Shown: positions 17,833-27,469 of the stretch, in pieces
How positions within the stretch are numbered: the first letter of the stretch is position 1
Layout: the number at the start of each line of letters is the position of its first letter
Assembly: GCA_019120075.1 (NCBI GenBank)
Contig: DWVT01000030.1
Span: 1 to 64,000 of the forward strand
Reading direction: 5' to 3'
From: Candidatus Mediterraneibacter excrementigallinarum
Lineage (GTDB): Bacteria; Bacillota; Clostridia; Lachnospirales; Lachnospiraceae
DNA: 64,000 bases
The notes under the pieces: model-generated
Seen by the model: the letters and a program-made list of their open reading frames with translations, nothing else
Told to the model about the DNA's origin: nothing
Databases searched by the model: none
Translations under genes and position numbers: made by a program

Positions 17833-17901
17833 TTTTGGAAGCATCTGGATTTATTTACAGAACAGCATCTGTAAAATTTTGCAGATTGGAGGGATTTTAC
17901 C

Positions 17902-19383
17902 ATGTCACTCATACAGATCAATAACCTGACATTTACTTACGAGGGCAGTTTTGACCCGGTCTTTGAAAACGTCTCCTTCCAGATCGATACAGACTGGAAA
18001 CTGGGGTTTATCGGAAGGAACGGCAAGGGGAAAACTACTTTTTTGAACCTGCTCATGAACAGATATGAATACAGCGGTTCTATCACTTCGTCCGTTGAGT
18101 TTGAGTACTTTCCGTTTCCGGTGAAGGAGCGCTCCCGGATGACGCTGGAGATCCTGGAAGAGATCGATCCCCTCATGGAGCAGTGGGAACTGATCCGGGA
18201 GCTGAACCTGCTGGATACGGATCCGGAGATTCTCTACCGGTCTTTCTCCAGCTTAAGCTTCGGGGAGCAGACCAAGGCGCTGCTGGCCGCTCTCTTTTTA
18301 AAGGAACAGGCATTTCTTCTCATCGATGAACCGACGAACCATCTGGACGGACCCGCCCGGGAAAAAGTCGCGGAGTACCTGTCGCGGAAAAAGGGATTCA
18401 TCCTTGTATCCCACGACCGGGATTTTCTGGACCGGTGCGTGGATCATGTGCTTGTGTTGAACCGGCAGACCATTGAAGTACGGAAGGGGAATTTCTCTTC
18501 CTGGTATGCGGACAAAACCGCAAAAGACCGGATGGAACTGCAGCAGAACGAGCACCTGAAAAAAGATATCCGTAAACTGAAGGAAGCCGCCAGGCAGGCT
18601 GCCCGCTGGTCGGACAAAGTCGAAGGTACAAAGACCGGATCCCGGGTGGCGGGGCTCAAACCGGACCGGGGACATATCGGACACCAGGCGGCAAAGATGA
18701 TGAAGCGGGCCAGGAATCTGGAGAACCGGAAGGAGTCCGCCATCCGGGAAAAAGAAGGACTCTTACAGGATGTGGAAACACTGGACAGCCTCAAGCTTAA
18801 TCTTCTGGAGCATCACAGCCGGCGGCTGGTCACACTCACGGATGTAGGGATATGTTATGAAGGGGCGGCTCCCCTGCTGGAGCATCTTGACCTGGAGATC
18901 TTCAGAGGGGACCGGATTGCCCTCTCCGGAAAAAACGGCTGCGGAAAGACCACCCTGATGAAACTGATCCTGGGCGAAGAGATCCCCCACACGGGAGAAG
19001 TATGGACAGCCGGAGGATTGCGCATCTCCTATATCTCACAGGATACCTCTTTCCTGAACGGGACTCTGCCGGAACTCGCCCTGAGATACGGCATCGACCA
19101 CGCTCTGCTCCTCACAGTCCTGAAAAAACTGGGGCTGGAGCGGGTACAGTTTGAGAAGCGCATCGAGGATTACAGTGAAGGTCAGAAGAAGAAAGTCCTT
19201 CTGGCAAAATCCCTGTGCGAACCGGCGCATCTGTTCCTCTGGGATGAGCCGCTGAACTTCATTGATATCTTCTCCCGGATGCAGTTGGAGGATCTGCTGC
19301 TTTCATGCCAGCCTTCCATGATCTTTGTGGAGCATGACCGGACATTTCGGGAGAAGGTGGCAACGAAAATCATTTCTCTCTGA
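17902..19383 (+). CDS. ABC-F ribosomal protection protein, Lsa-like
   Basis: A 493-residue protein with two ABC domains and no membrane segments. Domain 1 has Walker A GRNGKGKT (38-45), signature LSFGEQ and FLLIDEPTNHLDG. A charged interdomain linker lies at about 190-290. Domain 2 has SGKNGCGKT, the variant signature YSEGQ and LFLWDEPLNFID. The N-terminal pattern DTDWKLGFIGRNGKGKTT and the overall build match Lsa-type ABC-F proteins, which bind the ribosomal E site and displace lincosamides, streptogramin A and pleuromutilins. GGAGGG precedes the ATG. Actual resistance is not proven by sequence; some family members have other translation roles. Confidence 0.85.
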   Translation: MSLIQINNLTFTYEGSFDPVFENVSFQIDTDWKLGFIGRNGKGKTTFLNLLMNRYEYSGSITSSVEFEYFPFPVKERSRMTLEILEEIDPLMEQWELIRELNLLDTDPEILYRSFSSLSFGEQTKALLAALFLKEQAFLLIDEPTNHLDGPAREKVAEYLSRKKGFILVSHDRDFLDRCVDHVLVLNRQTIEVRKGNFSSWYADKTAKDRMELQQNEHLKKDIRKLKEAARQAARWSDKVEGTKTGSRVAGLKPDRGHIGHQAAKMMKRARNLENRKESAIREKEGLLQDVETLDSLKLNLLEHHSRRLVTLTDVGICYEGAAPLLEHLDLEIFRGDRIALSGKNGCGKTTLMKLILGEEIPHTGEVWTAGGLRISYISQDTSFLNGTLPELALRYGIDHALLLTVLKKLGLERVQFEKRIEDYSEGQKKKVLLAKSLCEPAHLFLWDEPLNFIDIFSRMQLEDLLLSCQPSMIFVEHDRTFREKVATKIISL

Positions 19384-19403
19384 AATATAAAACAGCCAGA
19401 AAA

Positions 19404-19441
19404 GGGAGACGTCAGAAGCTTTTCTGCTCCTGACGTCTCCC
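19404..19441 (-). terminator. Terminator of the GH1-GH2-isomerase-GH43 unit
   Basis: 12-bp perfect stem (19404-19415 with 19430-19441); on the minus strand it is followed by TTTTCTGGCTGTTTT. It may also stop ABC-F transcripts from the other side. Confidence 0.75.
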
Positions 19442-19495
19442 TCTGTCCGGCGGGGTACAATGGCGCGGTCATCTGCGCAGACACGCAAACGTTCT

Positions 19496-21292
19496 CTATC
19501 CCAGCCTCTTCACGGTTCCCTCCGTGATCCCCGCCTCATTGAAGGCATCTACTCTCACCCAGTAATCCCTGCCCTTCACCAGGGCGCCGATCCGCTGGTT
19601 TTTCTCAAATGTCATGCAACTGTGATACAACTTGCCGGGTTCCTCGCCCCAGAGGATATTATACCCCAGAGCACCAGTCCCCCGGATCACAACCTTCATA
19701 TCCAGATCCCCATCTCTCTGTGCGGAGAATTCCGGAACGCCCGGCTTCTCTTTTTCCTGCACTCCAAACACACGGAGTCCGGAAATGCACGGTTTCTGTC
19801 CGTAAGGCACTTCCATTCCCGTAAGTCTGAGATACCGGAGTTTTTTTCCTTCCTCCCATACGATCAGGTCGTGGGTCAGGTCTGTCTCTGCCCCGGACTT
19901 ATCAACGAGTACTTCATATTCCGCTCCATCCTTCGAGCCTTCCAGGATCCACCGGGTTGCAAGATCCCTCTCTTCAATGTACCGGGCCTGCGTGGCTGAG
20001 CCGCCGATCTTTCCCGGCACCGGGATATCGATCCTGTCGTCTGCAAAATTGATCTGTACTGCATGTACTTCTGAAATCATGCCCAGATCCATGCACAGCC
20101 ATTCTTCCCGTTCTGCAGATAACGGACGCCACCAGGTCTGAACATTCTCATCCGCCGCCTTTTCCGGTTCTTTTCCCTCTTCAAAAGAGGAGGCGCTCAT
20201 CGCCTTCTTATAACTCAAAAGATACCAGGAAGGGCTGCACCAGGGATCTTTCCGCGCATCTTCCACAGCCATGGGCCAGTCCCCGTATCTCTGATTGCAG
20301 AACAGCTCTCCATCCTCATCCAGACCCGCGGGCCAGATTCCCACACGGCGCTCAAAGTCGTGGTTCACGCTGATCCGCATGGTAGATGTATGCCACAGAC
20401 ACCCCTCCGGGTCCTCCATGGTAGAGCCGTGGCCTGCCCCTGGGATGAATCCGCCGGGCTTGTAGGAGAAAGGATTACTTTTTGCCAGGGTAAAGGGCCC
20501 CAGCGGGCTGTCCCCGACATATACTCCGTCTGCGTAAATATTATACTGTGTGCCCGGACATGCGTACTGAAGATAATATTTCCCGTTAAACTTGTTCATC
20601 CATGCCCCTTCTATGTAAGGCTTCCGGCTGAACATTCCCTTTACAAGAGGCTTATATTCATCCGGGAAATCTGCTTCGGTCATGTTCTGCGCCTTTAAAA
20701 AGCCCTGATAACATGCCTCGATCTCCTCCTCAGACCTTGGAACGAGAGTGTGATCCTCACCGGCTCTCTCATAGCCCTTTGTCGAGGCATCGCCTTCAAT
20801 GAGAGCGATCCTCTCCCCCAGCGGATGCATGGTCTCCGGATCCAGTTCCACTCCCCAGACCGGGGTCATGTTAGAACATCCCCAGTAAAAATAAAGCCGT
20901 CCGTCCTCATCCAGAAACAGGTTCGGGTCCCAGAAATCAAAGGTTCCCGGGATTTCTTCATAAGGTCCCTCCAGGATATCCTTCGTCCGGTAGAAACTGC
21001 AGTTTTCTCCCCTCTTCGACGCGCAGAAATAAACATAATCTCCCATGACCCTCACATCCGGCGCGTAATCATAGAGAGGCAGACTTTCGGGCAGGCGGTG
21101 GTTTTTCCATACGGCCAGGTCCTCAGAAACCCAGACCCCGAGCGTCATGGACGCAAAGATGTAATACTTTCCTTTAAACCAGATCATGGAAGGATCCGCA
21201 GCCTCTCTCGCCACTTTGATCCCTTTGTTTCTCTGGTCATCATTAAACTGATACCGGTAATTCACATTGACCGGATTGCAGAAATAGTTCAT
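19496..21292 (-). CDS. GH43-family glycosidase with discoidin-like and Fn3-like domains
   Basis: A 598-residue intracellular glycosidase. Residues about 1-340 form a five-bladed propeller of the GH43 type, with the three acidic residues recognisable in EAADPSM, YAPDVRV and YIEGAWMNKF. Residues about 360-500 resemble a discoidin/F5-8 type C carbohydrate-binding domain, and the last 80 residues a fibronectin type III fold. No signal peptide. GH43 enzymes act mostly on arabinosides and xylosides; the exact substrate is open. GGAGG lies 9 bases before the ATG. Last gene of the minus-strand unit that begins with GH1. Confidence 0.85.
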   Translation of the reverse strand: MNYFCNPVNVNYRYQFNDDQRNKGIKVAREAADPSMIWFKGKYYIFASMTLGVWVSEDLAVWKNHRLPESLPLYDYAPDVRVMGDYVYFCASKRGENCSFYRTKDILEGPYEEIPGTFDFWDPNLFLDEDGRLYFYWGCSNMTPVWGVELDPETMHPLGERIALIEGDASTKGYERAGEDHTLVPRSEEEIEACYQGFLKAQNMTEADFPDEYKPLVKGMFSRKPYIEGAWMNKFNGKYYLQYACPGTQYNIYADGVYVGDSPLGPFTLAKSNPFSYKPGGFIPGAGHGSTMEDPEGCLWHTSTMRISVNHDFERRVGIWPAGLDEDGELFCNQRYGDWPMAVEDARKDPWCSPSWYLLSYKKAMSASSFEEGKEPEKAADENVQTWWRPLSAEREEWLCMDLGMISEVHAVQINFADDRIDIPVPGKIGGSATQARYIEERDLATRWILEGSKDGAEYEVLVDKSGAETDLTHDLIVWEEGKKLRYLRLTGMEVPYGQKPCISGLRVFGVQEKEKPGVPEFSAQRDGDLDMKVVIRGTGALGYNILWGEEPGKLYHSCMTFEKNQRIGALVKGRDYWVRVDAFNEAGITEGTVKRLG

Positions 21293-21312
21293 CCGGATTT
21301 CCTCCTCTTTTC

Positions 21313-22158
21313 TCAGACATATCTGTTCATAAATTCCGCGCTCAGCTGGAAAGATTTCACCGGAGACTTGTCCGCCCAGTTTTTGTGGCTTTCCAGCACG
21401 ACCGCATCCACGCCGTTCTCTTTTGCGATCCTCACCATCTCCGGCAGGTTCATATTCCCGTATCCCAGTTCCATGCTGTCTGACTTCAGGATCTGACCCG
21501 CCGGACCGCTGACTCTTGTTCCCCTGTCGTTGATATGATAAAGCTTCATCCTTGTCCCAAGGCGCTTCATCAGGGGGATAATGTCGACGCCTGCCTCCGC
21601 AGGCCAGTACGAATCGAACTCAAAGTTCGCATAGTTGGGATCAGTCTTTTCCATCAACAGATCATACGCTGTGATCCCGGGGCTCACTTTTCGGAATTCA
21701 CAGTTATGGTTGTGATAGAGAAGAGAGATCCCGCCCTCTTTCATCAGCTTTCCGGCCCGGTTAAGCCGTTCCGCCAGATCCAGGACCGCCTCTTTATCTG
21801 AGTAGTCAAACCGGTGCATTCCGGTGATCACCACATAGTTTGTCCCAAAGGACTCCGCCTCGCGGATGACTTCCTCCGGGGTCCTCAGGATCGTTCCCAG
21901 ATCCTCGTGGACACTGACCACTTTCAGCCCGGTCTCCCGGATCAGTCTGTTCCAGTCCAGTTTTGCCGTCTTACCGATCGGCATCCCCGCCAGTGTGGTC
22001 AGTACCCTGACAATAGGCGGCATTTTCCGGATCATGAATCCGTTGATCTCAATCCCCTCATATCCGGCTTCCTTCATAAGCCGGATCGTTTCTCTTGCCT
22101 GCTTCTCGGAACCCATCACAGTCCCGAGCTGGATCATCTGTATCGCCTTTACCGGCAT
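21313..22158 (-). CDS. Xylose-isomerase-like sugar epimerase/isomerase
   Basis: A 281-residue TIM-barrel protein of the AP-endonuclease 2 (IolE/xylose isomerase-like) superfamily. Likely metal and substrate residues are visible in SVHEDLG, LLYHNHNCEF, FEFDSYW, LYHINDRG and MELGYGNM. Members epimerise or isomerise free sugars or dehydrate keto-polyols; the substrate cannot be read from sequence. It overlaps the 3' end of the GH2 gene by 10 bases, so it belongs to this glycoside operon and probably acts on a sugar released by GH1, GH2 or GH43. Confidence 0.85.
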   Translation of the reverse strand: MPVKAIQMIQLGTVMGSEKQARETIRLMKEAGYEGIEINGFMIRKMPPIVRVLTTLAGMPIGKTAKLDWNRLIRETGLKVVSVHEDLGTILRTPEEVIREAESFGTNYVVITGMHRFDYSDKEAVLDLAERLNRAGKLMKEGGISLLYHNHNCEFRKVSPGITAYDLLMEKTDPNYANFEFDSYWPAEAGVDIIPLMKRLGTRMKLYHINDRGTRVSGPAGQILKSDSMELGYGNMNLPEMVRIAKENGVDAVVLESHKNWADKSPVKSFQLSAEFMNRYV

Positions 22159-24491
22159 GTCTCATCCACCTCCGGTTTTTTTATCTTCTGGAGCGCCGCA
22201 TTGATTGCCTTGATCTGCTCCGGCTTAATGACGTCTCCCGCCTGGTTGATCAGGCTCTCCAGAGTCAGACGGGACATCATCCTTATAAGATTCGGATTGT
22301 CCTTCACACTCTCGGCAACATCTCCCCGGCTTGCCGCCGCGCCTTCCATCAGTTTTCCTACGATCGCCGCTGTCCTGGGGTCAGCCAGCAGGCTTCCGTA
22401 AGTATCCTTGATCGAATAGCAGCTTTCATCAAAATCTTCCTTGTCAAACCAGTTGACTACTCCGCCCTTCTGTATGAACTGGTAGGACGGATCCGGTTTT
22501 TCAGATCTGCAGACGGAAATCTCATCCCACAGCTCCTCACCTTTACTTTCACTCTTCGCAGCTGCCCGGATCCTGTGTTCCCCTGAGATCGGCACCTGGA
22601 ACCGGAAGCAGTATCTCCCCTGTTTCGTCTCCGCCTCTTTTCCGTCCACGAAGAGAGTAACTTCAGACAGATTGCTGTATACTTTGACCTCTGTGACGTC
22701 CTCTGCCCGGTTTACATACCTTCTCCCGCAGATATGGACAAAGGGCTCACTGCTCCAGTGTGCTTTGTAGAGATAGAAAGCGTCCTTCTTCAGCTTTCTG
22801 TCCATAGTCACCAGACCTTTCTGGTTCACACCGTGCTTTCCTCCCTCATCACGTCCGTCTGCAGCGAAATCAAACATATTCCAGACATGGGTTGCCCAGA
22901 GATAAGGTCTCTGCTCGATCATATCAAGGATATGTTCATGATACACTGTCTGATAGGATTCGGTATAGTCTCCCCTCTTCGGCTCCGGGGACTGGAATGC
23001 CGGATTGGCATCCGCCCCGTACTCGGAAAATCCAATGCAGCGGTCCGGATAGTTCTCATGATATTCATCGAAAAAGCTGTCGTTCTGAGCCAGTTCTCCC
23101 AGATACCATCCGAAGTACAGGTTGTAGCTTCCGATATCCGGGATTGAGAGCAGCTCGCTGTCCGTCTCCAGCATGAACACATGAGCCATCGTGGTAGGAC
23201 GCGTCGGATCCAGCCTGTGGCACAGCTCGTTTAAAAGCCTGTGATTTTCCAGAAGATCTTCCGTCACTCCTCCGGCCGCCGTGATCTCATTGGAAAGTCC
23301 CCAGCAGGCGATACAGGGATGATTATAATTCTGTGTTACCAGCTCTCTCATCTGGCTGAGTGTGTTCTCTCTGCCGTTCTTCATGTGGAGTGTGATGTAA
23401 GGAATTTCTGCCCACACCACCATACCTGTCTCGTCACAGAGATCATAAAAATACTGAGCGTGCTGATAATGAGCCAGGCGGATGGTATTCGCGCCCATCT
23501 CTCGGATGATTTCCAGATCCTCCCGGTGCATCTCTTTTGTCAGGGCATTCCCCACGCCTGCCCGGTCCTGATGGCGCGACACTCCCCGGAGGGGATAGGA
23601 ACGACCGTTGAGAAAGAATCCCCTGTCCGGATCGATCTCCATCTTCCGGCAGCCGAATCTGGCAGAAATCTCGTCCTGCTCCGCATCTCCCTCATACAGT
23701 TCCGCCGTAACTTTGTATAAAAAAGGATCGTCCAGTCCGTTCCAGAGCCGTGCATCTGGAAGGTCAAATTCTGCCTTTGCGTATCCGCCGAAAACGGCTG
23801 CCTCTTTCTCCTGTCCGTCAAGAGAAAACCGTACCCGGAACTCCTGTCCGTCCCCAGTTCCTTCCGTCCAGGCTTCCACAGTCACTTTCGCACTGCCCGC
23901 AGGGAGTCCGCTTTCATCCTTACCACTGATCTCAACCTCCGGCGTCACCCGGATCCCCGGCGCGCCCTCATACCCAAGCGCAAAATGACTTTCAGGTACA
24001 GTGATCAGACTTACATCCCGATACAGTCCTCCGTAGAACGTAAAGTCCGCCTTCTGCGGATATACCCGATCATTGTCCCCGTTGTCCACGGATACAACAA
24101 GTTCATTTTCTTCTCTGATACACCCGGTCAGATCCGCACGGAACGTAGAATACCCTCCCTCGTGACGGGCCAGGTGTATACCGTTGAAATACACGTCCGC
24201 AGTCATGGCTGCTCCCTCAAACTCCAGCCAGACCGCCTTTCCGTCGAGGAATGTTTCATCCTCTGCCTCTGATTCTTCTGCCCCACAGAGTGCCTCGAGT
24301 TCCTTTCTGCTTACTTTTTTTGTATACCAGCAGGTTCCTCTGTAATAGTCATTTCCACCGTCCTGACCGTCTTCAGCATTCCAGGTATGGGGCAGCGTGA
24401 CCGGCATTCCCTTCTGCGCGCACGCGTCATCTGTATTTTCCGCATGTTTTACAAAATTCCATCCATCATTAAATATTGTTCTGTTTCTCAT
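22149..24491 (-). CDS. GH2-family glycoside hydrolase (beta-galactosidase/glucuronidase-like)
   Basis: A 780-residue GH2 enzyme: N-terminal sugar-binding jelly roll (WNFVKH, LPHTWNAEDG), immunoglobulin-like domain, then the TIM barrel with acid/base glutamate in WGLSNE and nucleophile glutamate in GFSEYGAD. No signal peptide, so it acts in the cytosol. The last 90 residues after SYQFIQKGG are a helical extension that I cannot assign. I start it at 24491, where GGAGAG precedes the ATG and the protein begins as the family does; the frame is open to 24602. It lies 34 bases after the GH1 stop. Confidence 0.9.
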   Translation of the reverse strand: MRNRTIFNDGWNFVKHAENTDDACAQKGMPVTLPHTWNAEDGQDGGNDYYRGTCWYTKKVSRKELEALCGAEESEAEDETFLDGKAVWLEFEGAAMTADVYFNGIHLARHEGGYSTFRADLTGCIREENELVVSVDNGDNDRVYPQKADFTFYGGLYRDVSLITVPESHFALGYEGAPGIRVTPEVEISGKDESGLPAGSAKVTVEAWTEGTGDGQEFRVRFSLDGQEKEAAVFGGYAKAEFDLPDARLWNGLDDPFLYKVTAELYEGDAEQDEISARFGCRKMEIDPDRGFFLNGRSYPLRGVSRHQDRAGVGNALTKEMHREDLEIIREMGANTIRLAHYQHAQYFYDLCDETGMVVWAEIPYITLHMKNGRENTLSQMRELVTQNYNHPCIACWGLSNEITAAGGVTEDLLENHRLLNELCHRLDPTRPTTMAHVFMLETDSELLSIPDIGSYNLYFGWYLGELAQNDSFFDEYHENYPDRCIGFSEYGADANPAFQSPEPKRGDYTESYQTVYHEHILDMIEQRPYLWATHVWNMFDFAADGRDEGGKHGVNQKGLVTMDRKLKKDAFYLYKAHWSSEPFVHICGRRYVNRAEDVTEVKVYSNLSEVTLFVDGKEAETKQGRYCFRFQVPISGEHRIRAAAKSESKGEELWDEISVCRSEKPDPSYQFIQKGGVVNWFDKEDFDESCYSIKDTYGSLLADPRTAAIVGKLMEGAAASRGDVAESVKDNPNLIRMMSRLTLESLINQAGDVIKPEQIKAINAALQKIKKPEVDETCR

Positions 24492-24525
24492 CGTTCTCTC
24501 CGGCCTTCCTTCTCTGACTTTTCTG

Positions 24526-25845
24526 CTATTTCTCCGCTGCCATGCTTCCCAGCACTCGCAGACTCTCCTTCGGGTATCGTTTCTGTGTTTTCCGGTCCAC
24601 ACCGATGAGACCGAATGTCATGGCAAATCCTTTCTGCCACTCAAAATTATCCAGCAGTGACCAGTAGAGATACCCTTTCAGCGGGATTCCGTCTTCTACG
24701 CATTTCTGCAGGCCGTCCGCTGCCTCCCGGATAAACTGACACCGTCTCGCGTCATCGTCCGTGGCGATCCCGTTCTCTGTCACGATCAGGTCTCCATGGA
24801 ATCTCTCTGAAACTTTTCTCACCACATCCGCGATCGCCCTCGGATAATCCTCATAGCCCATCTGGGTTCTGGCAGATCCTGCGGGAGGTTCCGCCACACC
24901 GTTCTCGTCGAAAAACTTTCTTGTATAACACTGGACTCCCAGAAAATCATCCTTCTCGATCCAGGGCAGATAATGCAGGAATTCATCGTCCCACTCTTTC
25001 TGTGCATCCTCTTCTCCTCCAGGAAGAGCAACCATATCATGAAGGGACAATGTCAGGCCGATCTTCAGGTGCGGACATGCTTCTTTCATCGCCTTCTTCG
25101 CCGCCTCGTGAGCCTTCATCACAAGGATATCTCCCTCCGGGGTACACTGAGACACAAAGGTATGCATATCCATGGGATTTTCAAGGCCGAATGCCTGCGC
25201 GCACTCCATCATGCCCAGCATCATGTTCTCTTTATTCAGATTGATTCCGACCTGTACCTGGCTCTCGCTGTCTCCCGCGCCCTCTTTCCCGTTCTCAGGC
25301 GCCGCCTCTTTCATTCCAGCCATCCGTTTCATCATGTCCTTCATCAAAGAAGCGAGCTGGAGACGCATATTTGCCTCGTTGATGGTACATACATACTCCA
25401 TCTGACCGCCCAGCTCGGTCACCAGCCTTCTGCAGAACGCGGCAAACAGATCGACCACCTCAGGATTCTCCCAGCCTCCCATGGAGATCAGCCATTTCGG
25501 AGATGAGAAATGCATCATTGTAACCACCGGCCGTATCCCGTTATCATGGCAGCACTGCAGGACCTTTCTGTAATGCTCCACTTCTTCCTCATTCCACGCA
25601 TCCTTTTCCGGCTGGATCCTGGACCATTCAATGGAGAAGCGGTAACTGTTGAGCCCGGCTTCCGCCATCATCCGGATATCCTCCTCATAGCGATTGTAGT
25701 GGTCCACCGCGTCCAGAGACGGCTCGTTGAACATGGTGTGGGGCACCTGCTCCTGAGCCCAGTAATCATTATAGATATTATTTCCTTCCACCTGATGCGC
25801 CGCTGTCGCCGCGCCAAGCATGAAGTCCTCTGCAAATTTCTTCAT
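24526..25845 (-). CDS. GH1-family beta-glucosidase
   Basis: A 439-residue GH1 enzyme. The N-terminus FMLGAATAAHQVEG is the classical GH1 signature. The acid/base glutamate is in CTINEAN and the nucleophile glutamate in IVTENGI; the WSLLDNFEW segment near the C-terminus binds sugar. No signal peptide and no phospho-sugar loop that I can recognise, so a plain beta-glucosidase is more likely than a 6-phospho-enzyme, but this is uncertain. The start at 25845 has GGAG upstream; the frame stays open to 26067 without coding character. First gene of the four-gene glycosidase unit, divergent from the AraC gene. Confidence 0.9.
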   Translation of the reverse strand: MKKFAEDFMLGAATAAHQVEGNNIYNDYWAQEQVPHTMFNEPSLDAVDHYNRYEEDIRMMAEAGLNSYRFSIEWSRIQPEKDAWNEEEVEHYRKVLQCCHDNGIRPVVTMMHFSSPKWLISMGGWENPEVVDLFAAFCRRLVTELGGQMEYVCTINEANMRLQLASLMKDMMKRMAGMKEAAPENGKEGAGDSESQVQVGINLNKENMMLGMMECAQAFGLENPMDMHTFVSQCTPEGDILVMKAHEAAKKAMKEACPHLKIGLTLSLHDMVALPGGEEDAQKEWDDEFLHYLPWIEKDDFLGVQCYTRKFFDENGVAEPPAGSARTQMGYEDYPRAIADVVRKVSERFHGDLIVTENGIATDDDARRCQFIREAADGLQKCVEDGIPLKGYLYWSLLDNFEWQKGFAMTFGLIGVDRKTQKRYPKESLRVLGSMAAEK

Positions 25846-25965
25846 TCTTTTCTCCTCTTTCTGAATCTTTACCATTCCGTCTTCTGTTTTATTATATATC
25901 CATCCTTCTGTTTTCTCCGTTCTTTCATTCGCTTTTTCGTTCACTATTTCGTGTTTATTTTTTTC

Positions 25966-25995
25966 TTGTCCCATAATACATGAATAGAGTATAAT
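25966..25995 (+). promoter_or_regulatory. Promoter of the AraC-type regulator
   Basis: TTGTCC (25966-25971), 18-base spacer, TATAAT (25990-25995), about 70 bases before the regulator's ATG. The minus-strand promoter for GH1 must lie in the same 220-bp gap but has no clear -35 box, as is common for activator-dependent promoters. Confidence 0.55.
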
Positions 25996-26065
25996 ATGAA
26001 TAATCTGACGGGAACCGTCTTCGCCTGACAAGCGGAGAGGCAGCCCGTCTATCCGGAGGACAGAC

Positions 26066-27277
26066 ATGACAGTGAATGAAAAACTTTCCTTTTTTATAGA
26101 ACTTCTGCGATGCAGTTATAACGTATTCCTGTGGAGCTATACCCCCGACCTGAAGCTCCTCTCATCCAACTGCCCGCCTGACACCTCCGCGGGAGAGATG
26201 ATCTCACTGGCAGATTTTTCTGTTTCCATCTCGGAATATGTACAGAGCGGCCAGCGCTTTCCTCTGATCCTTGACACATTGCCGGGTCTTCTGTATGTCG
26301 CCGCGTTTGAATATGAAGACAGCGAACTCGTCCGAATCCATATACTCGGGCCGGCATCTACAGGCAGGAATTCCCAGATCCTTCTGAGGAACGAACTCGA
26401 CCGACGTAATCTCTCCGTCCGCCTGCGCTCTGTAATCTTTCGGTATATCGACAAAATTCCGTTGATTCCTACCACCCAGTTTTTTCAGATCACAGTCATG
26501 TTCCACTACTGCGTCACCGGCGAACATATTTCTAATGAAGAAATCCAGTTCGCTCATGGCAATGACTCTTCCGCGTCGGACGAAATTCAGTCGATCTCCG
26601 GAGAACATCGCGGTATCTGGGCTGCGGAACAGACTCTTTTTCAGATGTTCCGGGAAGGAAATCCTGATTATCAGAAGGCGCTCGCAAAGTCCAGTTCCCT
26701 GAGCAGCGGGATCCGACTCGACACAGGAGATTCTCTTCGTCAGCAGAAAAACAGCGTTCTCGTGCTCCTTACGCTCTGCTCCCGCGCCACAATCGAAGGG
26801 GGACTGAGTCCCTCCGTCTCTTATACACTGAACGACCAGTACGCCGGTATGATCGAAGAATGCCGTACCACTTCTTCCCTCTCCGCTCTGGCACGTACAA
26901 TGCTTGACGATTATATGCAAAGAGTCCGCCGCGCAAAGACAGATGATGGACTTTCTCCACAGATTCGCTCCGCCTGTGAATATATCACCATGCATCCACA
27001 GGAGTCTTTCCGCATCTCGGATCTTGCAGAGCGGTCCGGCTATACAGAATATTATTTTTCTCACAAATTCAAAAAGGAAACCGGAATGAGCGTTGCCGAC
27101 TATCTCCGTAAAGTCAAGATCAACCATGCCCGAACGCTGCTGTGCGGATCCCAGATGACTATTCAGGAGATCAGTGAGGAACTGGGCTTTGCATCCCGCA
27201 GTTATTTTTCTTCCTCCTTTCAGAAAGAAACCGGGATGTCTCCAAGCGAATACCGAAAGAAAAATTTAAAACTTTAG
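26066..27277 (+). CDS. AraC-family transcriptional regulator of the glycoside locus
   Basis: A 403-residue regulator. The C-terminal 100 residues form two helix-turn-helix motifs of the AraC/XylS type (ISDLAERSGYTEYYFSHKFKK and the second one around EISEELGFASRSYFS), ending with the family's GMSPSEYRKK. The N-terminal 290 residues show no clear cupin or PocR domain. GGAGG lies before the ATG. It stands between the divergent GH1 unit and the transporter-GH78 unit, so it is the likely activator of both; the transporter gene has a TATAAT at 27401-27406 without a good -35 box. Confidence 0.88.
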   Translation: MTVNEKLSFFIELLRCSYNVFLWSYTPDLKLLSSNCPPDTSAGEMISLADFSVSISEYVQSGQRFPLILDTLPGLLYVAAFEYEDSELVRIHILGPASTGRNSQILLRNELDRRNLSVRLRSVIFRYIDKIPLIPTTQFFQITVMFHYCVTGEHISNEEIQFAHGNDSSASDEIQSISGEHRGIWAAEQTLFQMFREGNPDYQKALAKSSSLSSGIRLDTGDSLRQQKNSVLVLLTLCSRATIEGGLSPSVSYTLNDQYAGMIEECRTTSSLSALARTMLDDYMQRVRRAKTDDGLSPQIRSACEYITMHPQESFRISDLAERSGYTEYYFSHKFKKETGMSVADYLRKVKINHARTLLCGSQMTIQEISEELGFASRSYFSSSFQKETGMSPSEYRKKNLKL

Positions 27278-27469
27278 AAATCACATCTGTTTGATTTAAA
27301 AATTCATGATTCTGTTTTTAAATTCATGTTCGCTTTCCATCGAGAACGAATTTTTTTTCATTTTCACGAAATATCAAACGCCCTATTTTTCTGTTCCGGA
27401 TATAATTTCAGACATAGTACAAATGAAACACGCTCTCGCGATTAATAAGAAAAGGGAGGAACGACTATT

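Larger units (their letters stand above)
17504..17901 (+). promoter_or_regulatory. Structured leader of the ABC-F gene, probable attenuator
   Basis: Holds, in order: a 7-codon uORF with its own ribosome binding site (17551-17574), a 10-bp long-range pairing (17582-17591 with 17689-17698) enclosing smaller hairpins, an intrinsic terminator at 17798-17832, and a short hairpin (ATCTG...CAGAT) just before the GGAGGG of the ABC-F gene. Leaders of this build control several antibiotic-resistance ABC-F genes by ribosome stalling on the uORF; assignment here is inference. Confidence 0.55.
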
